From an uncultured Treponema sp. (GTDB lineage: Bacteria; Spirochaetota; Spirochaetia; Treponematales; Treponemataceae), in the NCBI GenBank assembly GCA_910584475.1, contig CAJUBD010000004.1, forward strand, positions 159,501-223,500: a DNA stretch of 64,000 nucleotides, given 5' to 3'. The stretch's first letter is position 1; each line of letters opens with the position of its first letter. This document shows positions 45,323 through 54,034 of this stretch, in pieces. The position numbers and the translations under genes were made by a program. Below the pieces are notes generated by a model that did not search any database, had not been told where the DNA came from, and saw nothing but the letters and a program-made list of their open reading frames with translations.

Positions 45323-46152
45323 TGGAAGAAAAAGAATCGTTCATACCTTATGTCGGTGTCATCAAGGAAATCATAAACGAAACGCCCGACGTAAAATCTT
45401 TCCGCGTAACTGGCTTGGACGGAAAAAAACTTTTCGACCACATGCCAGGTCAATGCGCGATGCTCATCGTTCCCGGCGTGGGCGAGTCGATGATTTCAAT
45501 CACGTCGTCGCCGACCGTGCAGGAATACCAGCAGTTTTCGATAAAGAAATGCGGTTGCGTCACGAGCTGGCTTCACGATGCGAAGGTTGGCACGCAGATT
45601 TGCGTGCGCGGTCCGATTGGAAATTATTTTCCTGTGGACAATGTTTTCAAAGGCAAGGACATTCTCGTGGTGGCGGGCGGAATCGGCTTGGCTCCTGTTC
45701 ATTCCGTGGTGAACTATATGCTCGCGAATCGCGCGGACTACGGAAAAATTCAAGTGGTTTACGGCGGTCGTTCCAAGGCGGATTTGGTTTTTTACAAGGA
45801 ACTTTCCGAAGAATGGGCGAGCGCGCCTGACTTGGACTTGTGCCTGACGATTGACCGCGCGGAAGAAGGCTGGGACGGACACGTGGGATTCGTGCCGCCT
45901 TATGTCACGGAACTCAATCCCGATTTGAGCAAGTACGTTATCATGTGCGGTCCTCCGATTCTGATTCACCTCACGCTCGACGGCCTCAAAAAATTGGGCT
46001 TCAAAGACAATCAGATTTACACCACGATGGAAATGCGGATGAAGTGCGGAATCGGAAAGTGCGGACGATGCAATATCGGCGACAAATTCGTCTGCCGCGA
46101 TGGTCCGGTCTTTACATTTGAAGAACTCGGACAACTTCCGCCTGAATATTGA
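45322..46152 (+). CDS. flxA: FAD/NAD(P)H-binding reductase subunit of the Flx module
   Basis: A protein of 276 residues of the ferredoxin-NADP reductase/AsrB type. An FAD-binding barrel (about 10-105) is followed by the NAD(P)-binding domain (VVAGGIGLAPVHSVVNYML, about 113-131; MCGPPILI). A C-terminal 2Fe-2S site is CGIGKCGRCNIGDKFVCRDGPVF. It is the probable entry point for NADH or NADPH electrons into the Hdr/Flx complex. Two ATG codons overlap the flxB stop (45319 and 45322); the second has better spacing (6 nt) from GGAGG. Confidence 0.86.
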   Translation: MEEKESFIPYVGVIKEIINETPDVKSFRVTGLDGKKLFDHMPGQCAMLIVPGVGESMISITSSPTVQEYQQFSIKKCGCVTSWLHDAKVGTQICVRGPIGNYFPVDNVFKGKDILVVAGGIGLAPVHSVVNYMLANRADYGKIQVVYGGRSKADLVFYKELSEEWASAPDLDLCLTIDRAEEGWDGHVGFVPPYVTELNPDLSKYVIMCGPPILIHLTLDGLKKLGFKDNQIYTTMEMRMKCGIGKCGRCNIGDKFVCRDGPVFTFEELGQLPPEY

Positions 46153-46264
46153 TTTTCGCGTCGCGGATAAACGCGGATAAAAAATGATGGGACGCGGATT
46201 TTCTGTGTCTTGTCTTGCGAAATCTGTGTTAATCTGCGTTGAAATTCTATTTTATCAAGGAGAT

Positions 46265-46417
46265 ATGATAAAAACGCCGCTGAAATAGCGCGGCATTTTT
46301 ATCATGACAAGTTTGCGTTGCAAACTTGCTTATATACTTGTGCGCGTCGCAACAAGTTGCTTAACGCGCACATTAAAAAGTCGATCGCGATTTTTTATAA
46401 ATCGCTCTTGACTTTTT
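46265..46417 (+). repeat. modular four-hairpin leader (A-B-C-D) upstream of frdB
   Basis: A: ATGATAAAAA/TTTTTATCAT with inner GCCGC/GCGGC and loop TGAAATAGC (46265-46305). B: CAAGTTTGC-gtt-GCAAACTTG (46308-46328). C: GTGCGCGT/ACGCGCAC with loop CGCAACAAGTTGCTTA (46340-46371). D: AAAAAGTC/GACTTTTT with inner GCGATTT/AAATCGC (46375-46417). ATAGGAG and ATG 46431 follow at once. This is the cleanest copy of the element in the window. Confidence 0.75.
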
Positions 46418-46430
46418 ATAGGAGTTTTTT

Positions 46431-47114
46431 ATGGCAGAAAAAAAGGAAATGGCGACAATCTATTTGTTCGGCAAGAAATATGAAGTGCCCGCCGAACTCA
46501 CGATAATGAACGCTATGGAATATGCGGGCTATCAGCTTCGTCGCGGCTGCGGATGCCGCAATGGATTTTGCGGGGCTTGCGCCACGATTTACCGCGTGGA
46601 AGGCAAAAATCAGCTTCAGACTTGTCTCGCCTGCTCGACGAAAGTGGAGGACGGAATGTACATTGCGACGCTTCCGTTCTTCCCGCTCGTAAAGCAGATT
46701 TATGATATGGAAAAAATCAAGCCCGAGCAGTCGATTATGATGCAGCTTTATCCTGAAATTTATGCGTGCATCGGCTGCAACGCCTGTACTCGCGCGTGCA
46801 CTCAGGATTTGAGCGTGATGCAGTACATCGCCTACGCCCAGCGCGGAGACTTTGCCGCCTGCGCCGACGCTTCGTTCGACTGCGTTATGTGCGGATGCTG
46901 TTCAAGCCGATGCCCTGCCGGAATCAGCCATCCTCAAGTGGCGGAACTCGCCCGTCGAATCAACGGAAAATTCATTCAGCCTGAGACGAAGCATCTTTTG
47001 GAGCGCGTCGCCGAAATCGATTCTGGAAAATGTGAGGACGCGATTCAAAAAATGATGGGACAGCCCTTGGACAAAATCAAAGAGTTGTACAATACACGCG
47101 AAATCGAAGCGTAA
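46431..47114 (+). CDS. frdB: fumarate reductase iron-sulfur subunit (soluble type)
   Basis: A protein of 227 residues. The N-terminal 2Fe-2S domain has its cysteines in RGCGCRNGFCGACAT and CLAC. The C-terminal part has two 4Fe-4S motifs (CIGCNACTRACTQDL and CVMCGCCSSRCPAG). That differs from classical FrdB/SdhB, which carries a 2Fe-2S, a 4Fe-4S and a 3Fe-4S cluster. It sits 22 nt before frdA. No cytochrome or membrane-anchor gene is present, so the enzyme should be cytoplasmic and fed by soluble carriers or by the neighbouring Hdr/Flx complex. Confidence 0.85.
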   Translation: MAEKKEMATIYLFGKKYEVPAELTIMNAMEYAGYQLRRGCGCRNGFCGACATIYRVEGKNQLQTCLACSTKVEDGMYIATLPFFPLVKQIYDMEKIKPEQSIMMQLYPEIYACIGCNACTRACTQDLSVMQYIAYAQRGDFAACADASFDCVMCGCCSSRCPAGISHPQVAELARRINGKFIQPETKHLLERVAEIDSGKCEDAIQKMMGQPLDKIKELYNTREIEA

Positions 47115-47136
47115 AATTCATAGAGAGGTTAATAGA

Positions 47137-48783
47137 ATGTACGGAAATTATCTTGACGATGCGGCGAAAATTGTCGCAGAAAAACGGGACGCCAATCTCA
47201 AGTTTGAGCACGCGCGGCTCACGGCGGATGAAAAAGACCAGATTCTCAAGGAATTCCATCCCGACCGAATCGCAAGCGAGTTCGAGGAAATAAAAATCGG
47301 CCCAAACAAAGGGCAAAAAGCTCCCCATGAATTGGCGGCGATGCTTCAGGCGAAGCCGCGCTTTGAGCCGGATCACATTGATTTGAATCACATCGACTAC
47401 GAGGCGGACGTTCTCGTAATCGGCGGCGGCGGAGCTGGAACGAGCGCGGCGATTATGGCGAGCGAGGCGGGCGCGAAAGTGCTTCTTGTGACGAAACTGC
47501 GTGTGGGCGACGCGAACACGATGATGGCGGAAGGCGGAATCCAGGCGGCGGACAAGGCGAACGATTCTCCCGCCCAGCATTATTTGGACGCGTTCGGCGG
47601 CGGGCATTTTGACGGAAAACCCGAATTGGTCTACACTCTCGTGAACAAGGCGCCGAGCGTAATCAAATGGCTCAACGATCTTGGCGTGGAATTCGACAAA
47701 GAAGCCGACGGCACTATGGTTACGACGCATGGCGGCGGCACTTCACGAAAGAGAATGCATGCCTGCAAAGATTATTCCGGCGCGGAAATCATGCGCACTC
47801 TGCGCGACGAGACTTTCAACCGAGCCGACAAGATTACGGTCGTTGACTTTACTTCGGCGGTGGAAATCATCAAGAACGAAAAGGGCGAGGCGGCCGGCGC
47901 GGTGCTCGTCAACATGGAAACCGGCGAAGTGCGGATCGCCAAGGCGAAAGTCGTCATAATCGCGACTGGAGGCGCGGGTCGAATGCATTATCAGGGCTTT
48001 CCCACGTCGAACCATTACGGCGCGACTGCCGACGGACTCGTGATGGCTTACCGCGCGGGCGCGAAATTGCTTTATCAGGATTCTCTTCAATATCACCCGA
48101 CTGGCGCGGCATATCCCGAGCAGATTCTCGGAAAACTCGTTACTGAAAAAGTGCGTTCGCTTGGCGCGAAGCTCATCAACAAGGACGGCGAAGTCTACAT
48201 CCATCCGCTTGAAACTCGCGACGTGAACGCTTCTGGCATCATCAAGGAAGTGCGACAAGGACGCGGCGTGAAAAACGATGTTCAGGACGCGGTTTGGCTC
48301 GACACTCCGATGATCGAAATCATTCACGGCGAGGGCACGATTTTAAAGCGCATTCCCGCTATGTACAAGATGTTCATCAAATACGGAATCGACATTCGTA
48401 CCGAGCCGATTTTGGTTTACCCGACATTGCATTACCAGAACGGCGGCGTGGAAATCGACAAGACATGCCATACGAACGTGGCGAACCTTTTGGTGGCGGG
48501 AGAGGCTTCGGGCGGCGTGCACGGAACGAACCGCTTGATGGGAAACAGTTTGCTTGACGTGGTAGTGTTCGGGCGAGAAGCCGGAATCGAGGCAGGCAAG
48601 ATGTTCGGAAAAATCGCGATGAGCGACACGGACAAATTGAGCCTTGAGCATGTGAAGGCTTTTGAAAAGGAGCGCGAGGCGGCCGGCATCAAGGGCGACG
48701 AAGTTTCTCCGAAACTGCTTCCGACATATACGCACGGAAACAAGGAATTCGAAAAGAAGCCTTGGCCGGGAGCGGCGAAATAG
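47137..48783 (+). CDS. frdA: fumarate reductase flavoprotein subunit
   Basis: A protein of 548 residues of the FrdA/SdhA/NadB family. An unusual N-terminal extension of about 88 residues precedes the FAD motif (DVLVIGGGGAGTSAAI, 91-106). The family motifs MAEGGIQAA, HGGGTSRKRMHACKDYSG, SLQYHPTGAA and VHGTNRLMGNSLLDVVVFGREAG are present. At the site of the histidine that covalently binds FAD in membrane FrdA/SdhA (SHT) it has ANT (Asn127), so FAD is probably non-covalent. It reduces fumarate to succinate and pairs with frdB upstream; fumC lies in the same cluster. The alternative, aspartate oxidase, is disfavoured by the iron-sulfur partner. Confidence 0.9.
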   Translation: MYGNYLDDAAKIVAEKRDANLKFEHARLTADEKDQILKEFHPDRIASEFEEIKIGPNKGQKAPHELAAMLQAKPRFEPDHIDLNHIDYEADVLVIGGGGAGTSAAIMASEAGAKVLLVTKLRVGDANTMMAEGGIQAADKANDSPAQHYLDAFGGGHFDGKPELVYTLVNKAPSVIKWLNDLGVEFDKEADGTMVTTHGGGTSRKRMHACKDYSGAEIMRTLRDETFNRADKITVVDFTSAVEIIKNEKGEAAGAVLVNMETGEVRIAKAKVVIIATGGAGRMHYQGFPTSNHYGATADGLVMAYRAGAKLLYQDSLQYHPTGAAYPEQILGKLVTEKVRSLGAKLINKDGEVYIHPLETRDVNASGIIKEVRQGRGVKNDVQDAVWLDTPMIEIIHGEGTILKRIPAMYKMFIKYGIDIRTEPILVYPTLHYQNGGVEIDKTCHTNVANLLVAGEASGGVHGTNRLMGNSLLDVVVFGREAGIEAGKMFGKIAMSDTDKLSLEHVKAFEKEREAAGIKGDEVSPKLLPTYTHGNKEFEKKPWPGAAK

Positions 48784-48891
48784 TCGTGCAGGAATTGGTC
48801 GCGAAAGCGACCGATTCTTTGGCGCATCGCGTTCATGCGATGAAAGACGGCGCTTCGAGTGGAACAAAAAATAGGGCTTTTTCAAAATGAA

Positions 48892-49890
48892 TTACACGAA
48901 AAAGCAGCGCACTTTTTGCCCTGCGCCCGCGTCGTGGAATTCGGGTATTTCGGAAAAACATTTTTTTTGCGCAATCGGGCATCTGTGCGCGAACGGGCAG
49001 GCGTTTTCTTTTCGCAGAGTAGTCTTCACTTCAAGCGATGATTTTTCTCCTTTGCTTTCTTTCGTTGCGCCTACAAAAAGCAATTTTGTGTATGGATGTT
49101 TCGCCGTTTCAAACAAATACTGCGCCGGCGCTTGTTCCACCACCACGCCTCGGTACATCACCGCGATCGTGTCGCAAAACCAGCATGCGACTTTCAGATC
49201 ATGCGTGATAAAAACTAAGCTCAAGTTTTTCTTTTGTCGCAAATCGCAAAGCAAATTCAAAATCTGCCCTTGAATAGAAACATCGAGAGCACTCACAACT
49301 TCATCGCAAATCAAAACTTCCGGATTCATTATAAGGGCGCGCGCGATAGAAATGCGTTGGCGTTGTCCGCCCGAAAATTCCGAAGGTCGTCTATACAAAT
49401 CGTTTTCGGAAAGTCCGACTTCTTGAATCGTCTTTGCGGCAAGCGCGAAAATCTCGTCCTTCGAAATTTGCTTTTTTCCAAATCTAAGAGCGTCGGTCAA
49501 AATCGAAAGGACGCTCATTCGGGGGTTGAGCGAACGCGCCGGATCTTGAAAAATATATTTCACTTTTTGCCTGTACTGCTTAAGGCGTGTTTTGGAAAAT
49601 TTTCCGATTTCCTTTTCTGAGATTTTTTCACCGCCGTCGCGCGGAACGCTTTCTTCGCCGAAATAAAAAACCTTTCCGCTGGTCGCCTCGTACATTCTTA
49701 CGAGCAGACGCGCCGTCGTGGTTTTTCCACAGCCCGATTCGCCCACCATGCCCAAAGTTTCGCCGCGCGCCAAATCGAACGAAACATTGTTCACCGCATA
49801 GACATTCTGATTTTTTTTGGCAAAAAATCCCGCTTCAAGCGAAAAGCTTTTGTACAGGTTTTGCACAGAAAGAATTATATTTTCTGACAT
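48892..49890 (-). CDS. oppF: oligopeptide/dipeptide ABC transporter ATPase (OppF type)
   Basis: An ATPase of 332 residues on the cytoplasmic face. It shows Walker A GESGCGKTT, signature FSGGQRQRISIARAL and Walker B LICDEVVSALDVS. The C-terminal oligopeptide domain has cysteines (CPFAHRCPIAQKKC) typical of OppD/F. ATG 49890 is chosen because TTTGGAG precedes it. It lies 120 nt downstream of the permease-ATPase fusion on the same strand and should form the second ATPase of that transporter. Confidence 0.9.
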   Translation of the reverse strand: MSENIILSVQNLYKSFSLEAGFFAKKNQNVYAVNNVSFDLARGETLGMVGESGCGKTTTARLLVRMYEATSGKVFYFGEESVPRDGGEKISEKEIGKFSKTRLKQYRQKVKYIFQDPARSLNPRMSVLSILTDALRFGKKQISKDEIFALAAKTIQEVGLSENDLYRRPSEFSGGQRQRISIARALIMNPEVLICDEVVSALDVSIQGQILNLLCDLRQKKNLSLVFITHDLKVACWFCDTIAVMYRGVVVEQAPAQYLFETAKHPYTKLLFVGATKESKGEKSSLEVKTTLRKENACPFAHRCPIAQKKCFSEIPEFHDAGAGQKVRCFFV

Positions 49891-50010
49891 AAATTTCTCC
49901 AAATAAATTTTATAGAATAATTAAACATTGTTCGATTAACATACCTCGACGCAGAGCGTAGAGGTATGAAATCCTCTGCACGAATAAAATTGAATAATCT
50001 GCGTTCATCG

Positions 50011-52242
50011 TTATAAATCCGTGTTAACATGGGCCAAATTATTTTCCTTTTCAACATAGCAAGAATAATTTTCATCGTCGCATTCCGCCTTCGCGAAAGA
50101 GCAGCGCGGCGCGAAAGGACATCCCGAAGGCGGATTTTTCGGATCGACCACTTTTCCAGAAATCGAAGCAAGCTGGGAGTTTTTGTAGTGGCTTCCAAAT
50201 TTCGGAGAAGAGGCGAGCAGTGCTTGAGTGTATGGATTTTTCGGCGCGTCGCAAATTTCTTTTGCGCTTGCGCTTTCCATAATTTTTCCGCCGTACATCA
50301 CGATGATTCTGTCGGAAATGGCCGCTACCAAATCGATGTCGTGAGAAATGAAAATTATCGAAAGATTTTTCTTTTTTCTCAAATCCAAAAGAAGCGCGAC
50401 AATTTGCGCCTGAATCGTAACGTCGAGCGCGGTGGTCGGCTCGTCGGCAATCAGAAGTTCGCATCCCTGCGCGAGCGCGAGCGCGATTCCGATTCGCTGC
50501 AACTGCCCGCCCGAAAATTGGTGCGGATAATTTTGCAGGCGGCTTTGCGGATCCGGCAAGCCGACTTCGCCCAAAATTTTCACTGCCCGTTCGTCAGAAT
50601 CTGCGCGAGAAATCTTTGGCTCGAGATTTCTGTAAAGCTCAAAAAAAACATTTCCGATATTTTGAAGCGGATCGAAAGAGCGGCCAGGCTCTTGCAAAAT
50701 CAGCGCGATTCTTTTTCCGCGATACGGACGCAAATCGTTTTGCGAAAGCGAAGTGAGCTCAATTTTCGTGTGACTTTCTTCGCGAGCGTCGTACGAATCG
50801 AAAAATATTTTTCCGCTAAGCGAGGCGTTGGCAGGAAGCAAGCCTGGGATCGCCGTAGTGCTTACCGACTTTCCGCTGCCAGATTCTCCGACGATTCCCA
50901 AAATCTCGCCGCGCCTCACTTGATATGAAATGCCGCGCACCGCGTGAACCGTGGAAGGTTTTGAACCTTGCGCCGGCGAAAAACTTTCGAAATCCACGAA
51001 AAGATTTTCCACTTCAAGAAGCACATTGTCTTTTTTGTCTGCTGAATTTTTTTGAGCGGATGTTTTTTCTGTATACCCATACCCTGTAGTGGTATCGACT
51101 TGGCTTTCCGTCGTTTTGCATTTTTCTTGCCTTTGCAGACTGCGCTTCTTTTTCCAAGTCTTGAAAACTGCGTGGTAAGGATCGAAATAATCGCGCAGCG
51201 CGTCGCCCAAAAAATTGAACGCGAGCGTAACGCAAAGCAAGAGCCACACGGGATGCAAAAGCCACGGATAGCGGCGCAAATTGCTCAGCGTGGAAATCTC
51301 GCGGTTTATCATCGAACCCCAGCTCACGGAAGGATCGGCGATTCCCAAACCCAAATAAGAAAGAGTCGTCTCGCTCATGATGAAGCAAGGAATCGAAAGC
51401 GCGGTGCTCACGATGAGAAGGCTTGAAATCTGCGGAATGATATATTTGAACACAATCGCAAGGGAAGGGATGCCTTCAAGCGAAGCGTTCAAAACAAATT
51501 CCTCGCGCTTTATCGAATGAACCATTCCGCGAATCGTTCGTGCGCTTCCGGGCCAGCCGACAAGTGAAAGAATAAGCGTGATTATCATATACGCGCTTCC
51601 GCTGTCCAACTTTGAATTCAAAAGCGAACGCAAAAATAAAATCAAATACAGAGACGGAATCAGCATGAAAAATTCCGCGAAACGCATTATCGCCCAATCC
51701 GCGTTGCCGCCGTAAAAGCCGGCGAAGCCGCCGAGAACAATCGCGAGCAATAGCGAAACCGCGCTCGCCACAAATCCAATTGTAAGCGAAATGCGGCTTC
51801 CGTAGACCATTCTGCTGAAAACATCGCGCCCCAAATTGTCCGCACCGAAAAGATAGGCAGGATAGGCGTTTCCGGCTTCTTCTTCGATTTCGCCGCTCTC
51901 TCTGTTTTCCGAAACCGTCCCGAACAAATGCCGCTCGCACGGAATAAATCCGAATAGTTTGTACGGCGCGCCTTTCACGAAAAATCTCACCTTGTGCCTC
52001 GCGCCCGCGACATAGGCGTACTTCCAATTTATCGTGCTGATTGTAGCCGCTTCCTTGGCGACAATTCCCTCGCGCGTGATTTTCACATTGGCAGGATGAA
52101 ACGTGTTGTTTTCAAAAGTAAGGTTTGCCGGATAAGGCGCGATGAATTCCGCGAAAATCATAATCAAATAAAGGAACGCCAAAATTACGATTCCCGCAAA
52201 AGCAAGCGGCCGAGTTTTTAGATAGCGAAAAAGTTTTTTCAT
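50011..52242 (-). CDS. fused peptide ABC permease (OppC) and ATPase (OppD)
   Basis: A single frame of 743 residues. Residues 1 to about 350 are an OppC/DppC-type permease with an N-terminal membrane helix and a long periplasmic insert. Its five-helix core contains the EAA-like loop near FVLNASLEGIPSLAIVFKYIIP. A Ser/Thr/Lys-rich linker of about 45 residues leads to a complete OppD-type ATPase: GESGSGKSVSTT, FSGGQLQRIGIALAL, LLIADEPTTALDV, and the C-terminal CPFAPRCSFAKAEC. OppC and OppD are normally separate proteins. oppA and oppB are not downstream in this window, and an unrelated acyltransferase gene lies immediately upstream. Confidence 0.9.
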   Translation of the reverse strand: MKKLFRYLKTRPLAFAGIVILAFLYLIMIFAEFIAPYPANLTFENNTFHPANVKITREGIVAKEAATISTINWKYAYVAGARHKVRFFVKGAPYKLFGFIPCERHLFGTVSENRESGEIEEEAGNAYPAYLFGADNLGRDVFSRMVYGSRISLTIGFVASAVSLLLAIVLGGFAGFYGGNADWAIMRFAEFFMLIPSLYLILFLRSLLNSKLDSGSAYMIITLILSLVGWPGSARTIRGMVHSIKREEFVLNASLEGIPSLAIVFKYIIPQISSLLIVSTALSIPCFIMSETTLSYLGLGIADPSVSWGSMINREISTLSNLRRYPWLLHPVWLLLCVTLAFNFLGDALRDYFDPYHAVFKTWKKKRSLQRQEKCKTTESQVDTTTGYGYTEKTSAQKNSADKKDNVLLEVENLFVDFESFSPAQGSKPSTVHAVRGISYQVRRGEILGIVGESGSGKSVSTTAIPGLLPANASLSGKIFFDSYDAREESHTKIELTSLSQNDLRPYRGKRIALILQEPGRSFDPLQNIGNVFFELYRNLEPKISRADSDERAVKILGEVGLPDPQSRLQNYPHQFSGGQLQRIGIALALAQGCELLIADEPTTALDVTIQAQIVALLLDLRKKKNLSIIFISHDIDLVAAISDRIIVMYGGKIMESASAKEICDAPKNPYTQALLASSPKFGSHYKNSQLASISGKVVDPKNPPSGCPFAPRCSFAKAECDDENYSCYVEKENNLAHVNTDL

Positions 52243-52345
52243 TTCATTATATTATAAAACATCGGCAAGAAAAAATCTATCGGTTTCCGCTCAAAGAAAT
52301 TGCGCGAAGCCGAAATAATATGACGGATACAGGAAAGAATTGTAG

Positions 52346-53419
52346 TTACTTCCGTCCTCCGTTGAGAAGAGAAAACAGCGGCGGGCACAAGTTTTTGATG
52401 ACGATTCCTGCGGCAAGGCTCAATGCAAGTGTAAGGAAAGCGGCGGTGAGAAACTGAAGCATGCAGAACACGCCTTGCAGCGGGAATATTTTCCAACTCA
52501 ACTTGTTTATTGCAGTTCCGAGAAACGGCGTGTGTATGGCGTAAACAAAAAATGAAAATCCCGCGAGCCGCTCGGAAAGCGCATAGCATTTTTCCTGCCG
52601 AACGATGAATCCCGATAACTTTAAAAAGAAAAGGCACGAAATTATTGTTTCCGCAACTCCGACATTGATTTTTGCGAAAACGCGCACAATTTCAAAAAGC
52701 GCAATCAGCGCGACATATTCGCAAAGACGGATTTTGTCCGCGACATCAAAAAAAGAAAGTCGCCGTTCGGCGAAGAAATAGCCTGCGACATAAAAGAAAA
52801 GCGCACTCCCGGAAATCCACACATGAATTCCGCAAATGTACACCGCCGAAACTGCGACAATCATCGCAGACGGAAAACTTTTGCACAAGAATCGCAGCAC
52901 GGGCGAAAGTACGATGAGAATCATCAAATCGCGCAAAAACCAAAATTGATATACGAGCGGCGTCTTCAACGTGGTGTCGAAATTATGATAAGTAAACGCC
53001 TTGATATAGTCGAGGGCATCCCAGTTTTTCACAATGTTAATCTCGTTTTGGAAGAACAGCGCGGTTTGCGGAATGGACTGGGCGGCGGCATACAGCGCGA
53101 TTGTAATCACTGTCCAAGCAATGTACGGCAAAAGAAGCGTCCTGTTCCGTTTTTTTAGAAGGACGGGATACGCATCGTTCTTGGAAAACTGCAAGTAAGA
53201 ACTGAACAAAAAGAACAGCGGAACCGCCGCGCCGCCGAGCGTGCCGCATACAAAACCCTTGAACCACGCAATCCACTCAGGCTGCGCAAAATCGAGGCGG
53301 TAGTACTTCAACGCGTCGTCCGCATTCAAATTTGCATGAATGAACACGACAAACGCAATGAGCGCAAATCGGAGCGAAGTAATGCGACGCGACATTTTCT
53401 GCGGAATGATTGTTTCCAT
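52346..53419 (-). CDS. acyltransferase family 3 membrane protein
   Basis: A protein of 357 residues with about ten membrane segments, like O-acetyltransferases of surface polysaccharides. The first helix carries the RFALIAFVVFIHAN motif, with the catalytic-type histidine. The later segments include GGAAVPLFFLFSSYL and the FWFLRDLMIL region. It may decorate a surface glycan. GGGAG stands 6 nt before ATG. It is flanked by repeats, with no sugar genes nearby. Confidence 0.85.
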   Translation of the reverse strand: METIIPQKMSRRITSLRFALIAFVVFIHANLNADDALKYYRLDFAQPEWIAWFKGFVCGTLGGAAVPLFFLFSSYLQFSKNDAYPVLLKKRNRTLLLPYIAWTVITIALYAAAQSIPQTALFFQNEINIVKNWDALDYIKAFTYHNFDTTLKTPLVYQFWFLRDLMILIVLSPVLRFLCKSFPSAMIVAVSAVYICGIHVWISGSALFFYVAGYFFAERRLSFFDVADKIRLCEYVALIALFEIVRVFAKINVGVAETIISCLFFLKLSGFIVRQEKCYALSERLAGFSFFVYAIHTPFLGTAINKLSWKIFPLQGVFCMLQFLTAAFLTLALSLAAGIVIKNLCPPLFSLLNGGRK

Positions 53420-53479
53420 TTGAATCTCCCTTAATTTTTAGCAGTGAGGAAAGTAACAACCTTCTTCACTGCTAAATAC

Positions 53480-53577
53480 GTGTTTTCGCAATGAAATGAG
53501 AAAACACATTGGATGCCGAGTTTTCGTAGAAAACTCGAAGTTAAATTTTGCGACAATATTTGGTGCAAAATTTAAAC
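53480..53577. repeat. three-hairpin intergenic element (X-B-A type)
   Basis: GTGTTTTC/GAAAACAC around loop GCAATGAAATGA (53480-53507). CGAGTTTTC-gta-GAAAACTCG (53517-53537). TTAAATTTTGC/GCAAAATTTAA around GACAATATTTGGT (53541-53575). The order and loops match 14357-14455; the stems differ throughout. Confidence 0.7.
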
Positions 53578-53627
53578 CTCATTTTGATACACAAAACAAT
53601 ATTTAGGTAAGAGTAATACACTTTTTC

Positions 53628-53642
53628 TGTATTGTCAATACA
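53628..53642. promoter_or_regulatory. 15-bp palindrome upstream of the XRE gene, possible operator
   Basis: TGTATTGTCAATACA is a perfect odd palindrome. A second AATACA...TGTATT pair lies just to its left. The position, 66 nt before the XRE start, suits an autoregulatory operator. Confidence 0.4.
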
Positions 53643-53707
53643 TATTTTTAAATAAAGTGAGAACCACGCAATTCTATTTGCATTGTTTAAAAGAGAAAAT
53701 AACTTCT

Positions 53708-54034
53708 ATGCGATCAAAGGAAATTCAAAATCGACTTGGGGAAAACCTGAAATATATCAGAAAACTCCACAAATTGACGCAGTTCGCGCTCGCGGAACTG
53801 GCGAATGTTTCGGAAGACACGATAAAAAGCATCGAGCTGAGCCGCTTTTGGCCGAGCGAAAAAACGCTTGCGCAAATTTCGGATGCGCTGGAAATCGATG
53901 TGTGCCACCTTTTCCTGCCGACTCCGGCGACAGTTCCATTCGACAACGCCATTATGGAAAAAATCCGCGCCGCCGTCTCGCAAAGTTATGCGGAGTATGT
54001 CGAGTCCGTTCTGAACACGCTTGAAAAAAAGTAG
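53708..54034 (+). CDS. XRE-family helix-turn-helix regulator
   Basis: A DNA-binding protein of 108 residues. The HTH lies at about 10-65 (IRKLHKLTQFALAELANVSEDTIKSIELSRFWPSEKTLAQISDAL), followed by a tail with a helix near the C-terminus. The frame is open 17 codons further upstream to a GTG at 53657, but the ATG gives a standard family N-terminus. The stop codon directly abuts a decayed transposase, so the 3' end may have been reshaped by that element. Target unknown; the palindrome upstream suggests autoregulation. Confidence 0.8.
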   Translation: MRSKEIQNRLGENLKYIRKLHKLTQFALAELANVSEDTIKSIELSRFWPSEKTLAQISDALEIDVCHLFLPTPATVPFDNAIMEKIRAAVSQSYAEYVESVLNTLEKK

